Shown here one piece after another: positions 56,886 through 64,000 of a DNA stretch of 64,000 nt (within the stretch, counting starts at the first letter, position 1; each line of letters begins with the position of its first letter). The notes beneath the pieces were generated by a model. That model did not search any database. It saw only the letters and a program-made list of their open reading frames with translations, and had not been told where the DNA came from. The position numbers and the translations under genes are program-made. Origin of the DNA: Burkholderiales bacterium (GTDB lineage Bacteria > Pseudomonadota > Gammaproteobacteria > Burkholderiales > Burkholderiaceae_E); NCBI GenBank assembly GCA_026399875.1, contig JAPLQF010000029.1, forward strand, positions 62,001 through 126,000. The letters run 5' to 3'.

Positions 56886-57368
56886 TTGAAATCAGGTTTC
56901 GCGATCGGTGCAGCCGTGATCGGCCTGTCGATCGCGTTCGGCATCGGATTGCTGGCGATCGATGGCGCAGGCGGCTACTCGGGCCTGTCACCCCGTTTCA
57001 TGCCGACACTGGTCGCCCTTGGACTGGCGCTCTGTGGTCTGATGATCCTGGTGCAGGCCGTCCGAGGCCGCTTTGTGGCGGGTGACGACGAACGCGAAGT
57101 GGCGGGCGACGCCCCACGGCTGTCTCGCACCGCAGGCGCCGACCTGATCTGGCTGATTGCCGGCCTGGTGCTGCACATGGCCCTGATCGGCCGGGTCGGT
57201 TTCATCCTCGCCAGCGTCCTGCTGATGGTCTTCGTTGCACGTGGCTACGGCAGTCGCCGGCCGCTTCGCGATGCGATCGTGGCGCTGGCGGTGACCGTGC
57301 CGATCTGGGTGCTGTTCTCGCAGGTCATGGGCATTTCCTTGCCGCTGCTGCCGCTGCTGAAGTCATGA
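56886..57368 (+). CDS. tctB: Tripartite tricarboxylate transporter small membrane subunit TctB
   Basis: Small membrane subunit with four predicted helices, about 160 residues. [20 protein letters not shown] and the [10 protein letters not shown] and [15 protein letters not shown] segments fit TctB. No ATG lies between the tctC stop and the first helix, so I assign a TTG start at 56886. An in-frame ATG at 56793 inside tctC would give a longer but unlikely N-terminus. The stop overlaps the tctA start by 4 bp. Confidence 0.85.
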   Translation: MKSGFAIGAAVIGLSIAFGIGLLAIDGAGGYSGLSPRFMPTLVALGLALCGLMILVQAVRGRFVAGDDEREVAGDAPRLSRTAGADLIWLIAGLVLHMALIGRVGFILASVLLMVFVARGYGSRRPLRDAIVALAVTVPIWVLFSQVMGISLPLLPLLKS

Positions 57369-58870
57369 TCGACACCCTGACCGCGCTGATGGGCGGCTTT
57401 GCGGCAGCGGTGTCGCCTGTCAACCTTGCGTGGGCGCTGATTGGCTGTTTCATCGGGACGGCCATCGGCGTGCTGCCCGGAATCGGACCGGCGCTGACGG
57501 TGGCGATGCTGCTGCCGATCACCGCCAAGGTCGACCCGTCGTCCGCCCTGATCATGTTCGCCGGCGTCTACTACGGCGCGATGTTCGGCGGCTCGACCAC
57601 CTCGATCCTGATGAACACACCGGGCGAGTCGGCCACCATGGTCACCGCCATGGAGGGCAATGCGATGGCGCGCAGCGGCCGGGCCGGGCCGGCGCTGGCC
57701 ACCGCCGCCATCGGCTCTTTTGTCGCAGGCACGATCGCCACACTGCTGCTGACGCTCTTTGCGCCGCTGCTGGCAGGCTTTGCGCTCAATTTCGGGCCGG
57801 CCGAGTACTTCATGATCATGGCGCTGGCCTTCACGACGGTCTCGGCGGTGATCGGCCAGTCGGTGCTCAAAGGCATGACCAGCCTCTTCATCGGCCTGGG
57901 CATCGGGCTGATCGGCATCGATGCGGTGTCGGGCACCACACGCTATACGCTCGGTGTGCCCGAACTCTTCGATGGCATCGATGTCGTCGTGGTCGCGGTT
58001 GGCCTCTTTGCGGTTGGCGAAGCACTTTACGGAGTGATCTACCGCGGGGCAGACGCGACCATGAACCGCATGAGTTCGACCCACATGAGCCGCGCAGACT
58101 GGCGTCGCTCAATGCCGGCCTGGCTGCGCGGCACGCTGATCGGATTTCCCTTCGGGCTGATTCCGGCCGGCGGCGCCGAAATTCCAACTTTTCTTTCCTA
58201 TGCCGCCGAGAAGAAGCTCTCGAAGCATCGCGACGAGTTCTCGCCCAATGGCGGACCCGGCGCTATCGAAGGCGTCGCCGGCCCGGAGGCTGCCAACAAC
58301 GCCACGGTCACCGCCGCACTGGCGCCGCTGCTGACGCTCGGCATCCCCACTTCGGCGACCACCGCGATCCTGCTGGCGGCTTTCCAGAACTACAACCTGC
58401 AGCCCGGACCGGCGCTGATGCAGACCTCCGGGCCGCTGGTCTGGACGCTGATTGCCTCGCTCTACATCGGCAATGTCATGCTGCTGGTACTGAACCTGCC
58501 CCTGGTCGGTCTGTGGGTGCGTGTGCTGCGCATTCCGACACCGCTGCTCTACGGCGGCATCGTGATCTTCTCGACACTCGGCGCCTACAGCCTGCGCCAG
58601 TCGACCTTCGACCTGATGCTGCTCGGCATCATCGGGCTGATGGGATTGGCCATGCGTCGCTACGGCTTTCCGGTGGCGCCGGTCATCGTCGGCATGATCC
58701 TGGGGCCGATGGCCGAAAAGCAACTGCGCAATGCGCTCTCGATTTCACAAGGCGACTGGTCGGTCTTCGTGACCCGGCCGCTGTCGCTTGCGCTGCTGTG
58801 CGTGATGGTCGCGGTGCTCGTGATTCCGCGATTTATAAGGCGCCGCGCAGGCGCGTTGCCGTCGCGGTAA
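57365..58870 (+). CDS. tctA: Tripartite tricarboxylate transporter large membrane subunit TctA
   Basis: Large membrane subunit of 501 residues with about twelve helices. [19 protein letters not shown] and the [20 protein letters not shown] signature are characteristic of TctA. The second half repeats the fold with [20 protein letters not shown] and [19 protein letters not shown]. It overlaps tctB by 4 bp and is followed 7 bp later by an ABC exporter gene, so the latter may be on the same transcript. Confidence 0.95.
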   Translation: MIDTLTALMGGFAAAVSPVNLAWALIGCFIGTAIGVLPGIGPALTVAMLLPITAKVDPSSALIMFAGVYYGAMFGGSTTSILMNTPGESATMVTAMEGNAMARSGRAGPALATAAIGSFVAGTIATLLLTLFAPLLAGFALNFGPAEYFMIMALAFTTVSAVIGQSVLKGMTSLFIGLGIGLIGIDAVSGTTRYTLGVPELFDGIDVVVVAVGLFAVGEALYGVIYRGADATMNRMSSTHMSRADWRRSMPAWLRGTLIGFPFGLIPAGGAEIPTFLSYAAEKKLSKHRDEFSPNGGPGAIEGVAGPEAANNATVTAALAPLLTLGIPTSATTAILLAAFQNYNLQPGPALMQTSGPLVWTLIASLYIGNVMLLVLNLPLVGLWVRVLRIPTPLLYGGIVIFSTLGAYSLRQSTFDLMLLGIIGLMGLAMRRYGFPVAPVIVGMILGPMAEKQLRNALSISQGDWSVFVTRPLSLALLCVMVAVLVIPRFIRRRAGALPSR

Positions 58871-58877
58871 CCGGATC

Positions 58878-60632
58878 ATGAATCGCCGGTTCGCTGCCCG
58901 CGCCTGGGGGCTGATCAAGCCTTACTTCACGAGCGACATGCGCTGGCAGGCGATCGGGCTGCTGACTGCGGTGATCGCACTCAATCTGATCACCGTCTAT
59001 GTCGACGTGCTGCTCAACGAGTTCCAGCGCGACTTTTTCAATTCGCTCGAATCACGCGACTATGCCGAGTTCAGGCGCCAGCTCTGGCGGTTCGGCGCAC
59101 TGGCCGGCGCTTTCATCGTCGTGGCGGCCTACAAGTTCTATCTCACCCAGCTCTTCGAGATGCGCTGGCGCGCCTGGCTGACCGCACGCTACATCGATGG
59201 CTGGTTTTCAAGGCGTGCCTACTACCGCCTTGAGCTCGCCGGCACCGGCAATGCAAGCGCTGACACACCGGCCGACAATCCTGATCAGCGCATCGCCGAA
59301 GACGTGCGACTGTTCACCGAGTTCACGGTCTTTCTGTCGATGGGTCTGCTCAATGCCGTGGTCACGCTCGGCTCCTTCATCACGATCCTGTGGACGGTCT
59401 CCGGGCCGCTCACCTTCCTGCTGGGCAACACCGAAGTGACGATTCCGGGCTATATGGTCTGGGTGGCGGTGATCTATGCGATTGCCGGCAGCTGGCTGAC
59501 ACACGCGATCGGCCGCCCGCTGATCGGGCTGAATTTCCAGCAGCAAAAACTCGAAGCCGATCTGCGCTACGGCATGGTGCGGGTGCGCGAAAACGCCGAG
59601 AGCATCGCGCTCTATCACGGCGAAGGCGCCGAACGCGCAGGCCTGCTCGACCGATTCGGCCGGGTCATCACCAACTACTGGACCTTGATCCGTGCCCAGA
59701 AAAAACTGATCTGGGCCCAGAGTTTCTATGGGCAGCTCGCGGTGATCTTCCCGTTCGTGGTGGCCGCGCCGCGCTACTTCAACGGGCCGCTCAAACTCGG
59801 TGATCTGATGCAGATCTCCAATGCCTTCGGCCAGGTGCAGAGCGCGCTCTCCTGGTTTGTCAATGCCTATTCGAGCGTGGCGCTCTGGAGGGCCACCACC
59901 GATCGACTGCTGAGCTTCGACGACACGCTGGCGCAGCTGCATGCCGAGGCTGCAACGCTGCTGCACGCGGTAGAGGGGGCGTCGCCGGCACTGCATGGCG
60001 TTCGACTCGATACACCGGGGGGCGCACCGATCGTGGCTGATGCCGATCTGGTGGTCGCCGCAGGCGACAGGCTGCTGCTGACCGGCCCGTCGGGCAGCGG
60101 CAAGAGCACCCTGTTCAGAGCACTGGCGGGCATCTGGCCCTACGGCAGCGGGGTGGTCGAACAGCCGGCAGGCAGGGTCCTCTTTCTGCCCCAGAAACCC
60201 TATTTGCCGATCGGGACCCTGCGGGCCTGCGTGAGCTACCCGTCGCCTCCCGACGACTTCAGCGATACAGCGATCATTGAGGCACTTCGCGACTGCCGGC
60301 TGCCTCAGTTGAGCGGCCAGCTTGATGAGTCGAGTGCCTGGGACCGGCGCCTGTCGCCCGGCGAGCAGCAAAGGCTCGGCTTCGCCCGGGCGCTGCTGAA
60401 CCGTCCGCAGTGGCTCTTTCTTGATGAAGCGACTTCGGCGCTCGATGAGGCGACCGGCAAGGCGCTCTACCAGTTGCTGACCGATCGTCTGCCCGATTCC
60501 GCAATCATCAGCGTTGCGCACGACCCTGCGGTTGCCGAGTTTCATCGACTGCGTCGCCATCTGACGCCTGCAGACGGCGGCGCGCGTCTTGGCGATGCGG
60601 TGATCGGGGATGTGCGGCCGCCTGCGCGCTGA
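58878..60632 (+). CDS. SbmA/BacA-like ABC transporter (fused membrane and ATPase domains)
   Basis: A 584-residue half-transporter of the SbmA/BacA/YddA group with an attached ATPase. The membrane part holds the family motif NPDQRIAEDVRLFTEF (about 134-149). The ATPase part has GPSGSGKST, LSPGEQQRLGFARALLNRPQ and LFLDEATSALDE, all intact. Relatives transport vitamin B12, antimicrobial peptides or long-chain acyl compounds. Position 7 bp after tctA may be chance. Confidence 0.9.
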   Translation: MNRRFAARAWGLIKPYFTSDMRWQAIGLLTAVIALNLITVYVDVLLNEFQRDFFNSLESRDYAEFRRQLWRFGALAGAFIVVAAYKFYLTQLFEMRWRAWLTARYIDGWFSRRAYYRLELAGTGNASADTPADNPDQRIAEDVRLFTEFTVFLSMGLLNAVVTLGSFITILWTVSGPLTFLLGNTEVTIPGYMVWVAVIYAIAGSWLTHAIGRPLIGLNFQQQKLEADLRYGMVRVRENAESIALYHGEGAERAGLLDRFGRVITNYWTLIRAQKKLIWAQSFYGQLAVIFPFVVAAPRYFNGPLKLGDLMQISNAFGQVQSALSWFVNAYSSVALWRATTDRLLSFDDTLAQLHAEAATLLHAVEGASPALHGVRLDTPGGAPIVADADLVVAAGDRLLLTGPSGSGKSTLFRALAGIWPYGSGVVEQPAGRVLFLPQKPYLPIGTLRACVSYPSPPDDFSDTAIIEALRDCRLPQLSGQLDESSAWDRRLSPGEQQRLGFARALLNRPQWLFLDEATSALDEATGKALYQLLTDRLPDSAIISVAHDPAVAEFHRLRRHLTPADGGARLGDAVIGDVRPPAR

Positions 60633-60670
60633 CAGCCATCGGTCGACCGCGCGCCCGTACAATCAATCGA

Positions 60671-61723
60671 ATGGATCACGGCGGCCCGATCACTCATGAC
60701 GAACGCAGCGAGCATGTCGTGCTGGCAGGCGATGTGGGAGGCACCTTCGTGCGTCTGGTGCTGGCTCGCAACGGAGTGCTGCTCGGTGTGCCCCAGGAAC
60801 TCGCCCGCGAGCGCTTCACCGACCTGGCCGATGCCTGCGGTGATTTTCTCGATCGTCATGGCGCCGGGCTGAGAATCGACGGCATCTCGCTCGGTGCTGC
60901 AGGGCGCCTGCAGCAGGGCCAGATCGCACTGACCAACGGCAACTGGCTGATCGATCCGCAGTCGCTCGCCGATGCACTGGGCCTGCGTCCCGGTCGAGTC
61001 CATCTGCTCAATGATTTTGCCGCGCTGGCCTGGGCCCTGCCGACATTGCACACCGACGAACTGATCGCCGCACCGGGCAGTGCTGCCGAGCTCGCCGGCC
61101 GCGGGCGCCCGGTCGGCGCGATCGATGGCAACCGGGTCGTGGTCGGTCCAGGCACCGGGCTGGGTGTGGCCGCGATGATCCGGTCTGCGGGCCGCTGGCA
61201 CCCCCTGGCAACCGAAGGCGGCCATGTGAGCTTTGCCGCCGAGACGCCCTTCGAGTTCGCCGCGGCACAGCTCGCCGCAGCACGATTCGGCCATGTCTCG
61301 TGGGAGCGGCTTCTGAGCGGGCCGGGCCTGGCGCTGCTGCGCGATGCCGCCCTGATCGAGGCGGGTCGGGTCCCCGATACCCTTGACTCGGCCATGGTCA
61401 TCGAGACCCTCGGTCGCGCCGATGCGGCTTCCCTGCGGGCCGCTCGAAGCTTCATCGAGCTGCTCGGCGCCTTCGCCGGCGACCTGGCTCTGCTCTATGA
61501 GGCCAGCGGCGGTGTCGTGATTGCCGGCGGGATCATGCCCCGGCTCGCCCGCGTTTTACCGCTCGAGGGCTTGCGCACCCGCTTCGAGGCGAAGGGGCGT
61601 TACCGCCCCTGGCTCGCCGGCATTCCGCTCGATCTGATGGCGTCGCCCTGGGCGTCGCTGCGGGGTGCGGCCACGGCCTATATCGGATCAGCACTGCGCG
61701 AACCGCCTCTGCCTGCCACCTGA
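60671..61723 (+). CDS. glk: Glucokinase
   Basis: ATP-dependent glucokinase of 350 residues (Glk family, not ROK). LAGDVGGTFVRLVLA is the phosphate-1 loop and HLLNDFAALAWALP carries the catalytic Asp. VVGPGTGLGVA and ATEGGHVSFA are the adenosine and sugar loops. GGVVIAGGIMPR closes the C-terminal half. ATG 60671 was used. It phosphorylates cytoplasmic glucose. The flanking genes are unrelated. Confidence 0.92.
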   Translation: MDHGGPITHDERSEHVVLAGDVGGTFVRLVLARNGVLLGVPQELARERFTDLADACGDFLDRHGAGLRIDGISLGAAGRLQQGQIALTNGNWLIDPQSLADALGLRPGRVHLLNDFAALAWALPTLHTDELIAAPGSAAELAGRGRPVGAIDGNRVVVGPGTGLGVAAMIRSAGRWHPLATEGGHVSFAAETPFEFAAAQLAAARFGHVSWERLLSGPGLALLRDAALIEAGRVPDTLDSAMVIETLGRADAASLRAARSFIELLGAFAGDLALLYEASGGVVIAGGIMPRLARVLPLEGLRTRFEAKGRYRPWLAGIPLDLMASPWASLRGAATAYIGSALREPPLPAT

Positions 61724-61808
61724 TTGGTGCGGTCGCTGAGGGCATGGGAGAATCGCCCCGCCGCCATCCGGGCGTGTGCGACCCTCACTGGTAAATTCCG
61801 CCTCCGCC

Positions 61809-63131
61809 GTGTCCGAGCCCATCCTTCTTCTGCTGGTTTTACTGACCCTGGCCCTCCTGGTTGCGGCTTATGTACTGCGCCCGCTGATCGCCAGGCCGGC
61901 CCTGCGCGACGAGCCGGATGCTGCCGCGGTCGCGCTGGCGGTTCTGCGCGAGCGCCGCGGCGAGCTTGATGCTGCGCTGGCTCATCTGCCCCCCGATTCG
62001 CCCGAGCGACGCGCGGCGATGGCCGAATTCGCGATGCAGGCCGAGTCCGAACTGCCCAGCGAGCACCTCGCCTCGAATCCGGCTGCGCCGGCAGGCTCGC
62101 GCCAGCCACGTCTGGCGGCCCTGATTGCCGTGGCGCTGATCGTGCCGACCTTAGGGCTCTACTGGCTGGCCGGCCTGCCCGAAGCAGCGTCGCCGGAGGT
62201 CAGGGCCATGCGCGAACCAGCGAGCCTGGAGGAACTGATCGAACGGGTGCGCACCCGCCTGCGCGATTCCCCCGCCGACATCGAAGGATGGCAGATGCTG
62301 GGGCGTGCCGAACTCGCACGCGGCAATCCGCAGCCAGCCCGCGAGGCTTTCGACAAGGCGCTCCTTCTGGCACCGGACAATGCCCAAATCAAGGTCGACC
62401 TCGCCGATGCAATCGCACAGACACAAGGCGCTGTGCTCGAGGGTCGCCCGATCGCACTCATCCGCGAAGCACTGGCAAGCGAGCCACGCAATCCCAAGGC
62501 GCTCGCGCTCGCCGGCGCCTACGAGGTTCGTCAGGGCAACACCGCCGCCGCGCTGGCCAACTGGAAAACCCTGCTGACCGTGCTGCCTCCCGACACCGAT
62601 CAGGCGCGCCAGATCGTCGGCCTGGTGGCCGATCTCGAAGCCGGGCGGGCGCCTCGGGTTGGCCCGGCCGCAGCGGCAACGCCGTCCACGCCGTCCACGC
62701 CGTCAGCAGCCGAGGCCGGCAGTCGGCAGGCCGCTTCGGGCGGCGCAGCATCCGCCGATACCGGGGCCGGCGCGCTGAGCGGTCGCATCGAAATTGATGC
62801 GGCACTCGCCGGCAAGCTGCGACCCGACGACACGCTCTTCGTCGTGGCGCGCAGCCTCGACGCCCAGGGTCAGCCGTCCGGTCCGCCGCTGGCCGTGCTG
62901 AGGGCGCGCGGCGCCGACCTGCCGCTTGCGTTCACACTCGATGACCGGCTCGCCATGGGCCCGATGGCCAAGCTTTCCGGCGTGGCGCCCGGGACCCAGG
63001 TGAAAGTGGTCGCCCGCATCTCGCGCTCCGGCGAAGCCGCCACCCGCAGCGGTGACCTGCAAGGCAGCTCCGAGCCGGTCAAGCCCGGCACCAGTGGCAT
63101 GACCATCGTGATCGGCAAGGAAGCGCCGTGA
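61809..63131 (+). CDS. ccmI: Cytochrome c maturation protein CcmI (CycH)
   Basis: Membrane chaperone of 440 residues that presents apocytochrome c to the haem lyase. Two transmembrane segments flank a short loop (LLLLVLLTLALLVAAYVL and LAALIAVALIVPTLGLYWLA). TPR repeats cover about 150-280 (IEGWQMLGRAELARGN, NPKALALAGAYEVRQGN). The C-terminal domain has the CycH pattern (DDTLFVVARSLDAQGQPSGP, LDDRLAMGPMAKLSG). A small Thr-Pro-Ser repeat lies in the linker at 62681-62707. GTG 61809 was chosen. It overlaps ccmA by 4 bp. Confidence 0.9.
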   Translation: MSEPILLLLVLLTLALLVAAYVLRPLIARPALRDEPDAAAVALAVLRERRGELDAALAHLPPDSPERRAAMAEFAMQAESELPSEHLASNPAAPAGSRQPRLAALIAVALIVPTLGLYWLAGLPEAASPEVRAMREPASLEELIERVRTRLRDSPADIEGWQMLGRAELARGNPQPAREAFDKALLLAPDNAQIKVDLADAIAQTQGAVLEGRPIALIREALASEPRNPKALALAGAYEVRQGNTAAALANWKTLLTVLPPDTDQARQIVGLVADLEAGRAPRVGPAAAATPSTPSTPSAAEAGSRQAASGGAASADTGAGALSGRIEIDAALAGKLRPDDTLFVVARSLDAQGQPSGPPLAVLRARGADLPLAFTLDDRLAMGPMAKLSGVAPGTQVKVVARISRSGEAATRSGDLQGSSEPVKPGTSGMTIVIGKEAP

Positions 63132-63853
63132 GCCTTGGCGTTGCCCCGATCGGCCACGGGTCCTTCGGCGGTCTGAAGGCAGCGTCGCTTGCGCTGATCA
63201 GGGGCGAGCGCACGCTGTTCACCGACCTGTCCTTCGATCTGGCACCCGGGGAGCTGCTCAGGCTTCTTGGCCCCAACGGTTCTGGCAAGAGCAGCCTGCT
63301 GCGCGCTCTGCTCGGCCTGACACCACTGGCAAGAGGACAACTGCTCGCGGGGCCATCCGGTCGGCCGCTCACCCCGCGTGAGGTCTGCGCGCAGGCGCTT
63401 TATCAGGGCCATGCCCATGGCGCAAAGGGCGAGCTGACCGCGATCGAGAATCTCGCGCTGGCCGCCGAACTCGACGGCAGTCTCGCCAGCCATGACGCCG
63501 TCCGGACCCTCGATGCTGCACTCGACGAGGTCGGTCTGGCGCGTCAGCGGCATATCGAGACGCGGCGCCTGTCGCAGGGCCAGAAACAGCGGCTCAATCT
63601 GGCGCGCTTTGCGATCGGGCTGCAGGTGCCCGATCGACCGCTCTGGCTGATGGATGAGCCGAGCGCTGCGCTCGATGCCAGCGGGCTGGCGGTGCTTGAA
63701 GCTCTGCTGGGGCGCCACCTTGCGCGCGGCGGCGCGGCAATCGTTGCGACGCATCTGCCGATCGCGCCAGCCGAGGGCATAGTGCGCGAGCTGCATCTCG
63801 ATACCTTCGCGCCGCACCGCGTCCGGGAAGGTCTGGCCGAGCTGGCGCCGTGA
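63128..63853 (+). CDS. ccmA: Haem exporter ATP-binding protein CcmA
   Basis: ABC ATPase of cytochrome c maturation system I, 241 residues. Walker A is GPNGSGKSS, the signature is LSQGQKQRLNLARFAIG (with Gln in place of the usual Gly-Gly), and Walker B is LWLMDEPSAALDASG. The GTG start overlaps the ccmI stop, and its own stop overlaps the ccmB start. It drives release of holo-CcmE with CcmB and CcmC. Confidence 0.93.
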   Translation: MSLGVAPIGHGSFGGLKAASLALIRGERTLFTDLSFDLAPGELLRLLGPNGSGKSSLLRALLGLTPLARGQLLAGPSGRPLTPREVCAQALYQGHAHGAKGELTAIENLALAAELDGSLASHDAVRTLDAALDEVGLARQRHIETRRLSQGQKQRLNLARFAIGLQVPDRPLWLMDEPSAALDASGLAVLEALLGRHLARGGAAIVATHLPIAPAEGIVRELHLDTFAPHRVREGLAELAP

Positions 63854-64000
63854 CCGAGTTCGGCGCCATCGCCTGGGCGGTGCGGCGAGACCTCAAAGTC
63901 GCCATGCGCCGGCGCGGCGACATCCTGAACGTGCTCGGATTTTTCGTGCTGGCCTGCTCGATGTTTCCGTTGGCCATCGGCCCGCAGCGCGAGTGGCTTC
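63850..64000 (+). CDS. ccmB: Haem exporter membrane protein CcmB (partial, 3' cut by window)
   Basis: The first 50 codons only. A GTG start overlaps the ccmA stop. AVRRDLKVAMRRRGDILNVL, a cytoplasmic amphipathic stretch, is followed by the first membrane helix (FFVLACSMFPLAIG). This is the normal CcmB beginning. The rest lies outside the window. Confidence 0.88.
   Translation, partial: MTEFGAIAWAVRRDLKVAMRRRGDILNVLGFFVLACSMFPLAIGPQREWL

Noticed and set aside
57430..58881. 483-codon frame overlapping tctA on the same strand
   Set aside because: It is the +2 frame of tctA. It is full of Arg/His and lacks the membrane helices and TctA motifs found in the chosen frame.

Overview
This is GC-rich, densely coded DNA from a heterotrophic proteobacterium. 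It most resembles a betaproteobacterium of the Burkholderiales type. The pointers are repeated Bug/TctC-type tripartite tricarboxylate transporter receptors, a NodT-type lipoprotein efflux channel, two Baeyer-Villiger monooxygenases, several orphan catabolic enzymes and a ccmIAB cytochrome c maturation cluster. I saw no rRNA, tRNA, CRISPR array, insertion sequence or phage gene. The taxonomic guess comes from gene content only.

Layout. 1-6.1 kb holds a partial gene and a complete RND tripartite efflux operon (adaptor, pump, outer membrane channel). 6.1-9.8 kb, minus strand, carries a Bug receptor, a YgiQ-type radical SAM protein and a decayed Bug C-terminus. 9.8-22.2 kb is a catabolic block: two adjacent BVMOs of different subtypes, a broken di-haem cytochrome c peroxidase, a six-gene minus-strand run (MBL hydrolase, gamma-glutamyltransferase, EstB-like serine hydrolase, MaoC hydratase, alpha/beta hydrolase, nitronate monooxygenase), and divergently a carboxymuconolactone decarboxylase-family gene plus an internally deleted aldo/keto reductase. 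22.2-23.9 kb has a DUF937-OmpA fusion and a small AT-hook/ribbon-helix-helix-like protein surrounded by short DNA repeats. 23.9-29.3 kb is a ugpBAEC-type ABC operon ending in an alpha/beta hydrolase. 29.4-39 kb contains an acyltransferase, malic enzyme, a DUF2059 protein, an orphan sigma region 4 protein, a quinone reductase, a second nitronate monooxygenase, a Bug receptor and an orphan PAS histidine kinase.

39-45.2 kb is the most coherent little-known module: a PF10118-type putative metal-dependent hydrolase, a membrane-anchored small protein, a TetR regulator, a protein with two SPYSA-type kappa-GST/HCCA-isomerase domains, a predicted propeller-like protein and an SDR. Two palindromes of the form ATACA-N4-TGTAT link the regulator to both flanking transcription units, and one overlaps the -10 of a near-consensus promoter. 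45.2-51.7 kb has a SixA-like phosphatase, a BenE transporter, prfC and an orphan CbbQ/NorQ-CbbO/NorD pair. 51.7-64 kb has cardiolipin synthase, a zinc-type CDF exporter, a CorC/HlyC-family protein, a complete tctCBA operon, an SbmA/BacA-like ABC exporter, glucokinase and the start of a ccmIAB operon that runs off the window.

A recurring unexplained feature is a set of six intergenic tandem arrays with short units (10-17 bp), each with a different unit, and five of them starting at or near a stop codon. Three genes show clear decay: the peroxidase, the aldo/keto reductase and the Bug fragment.
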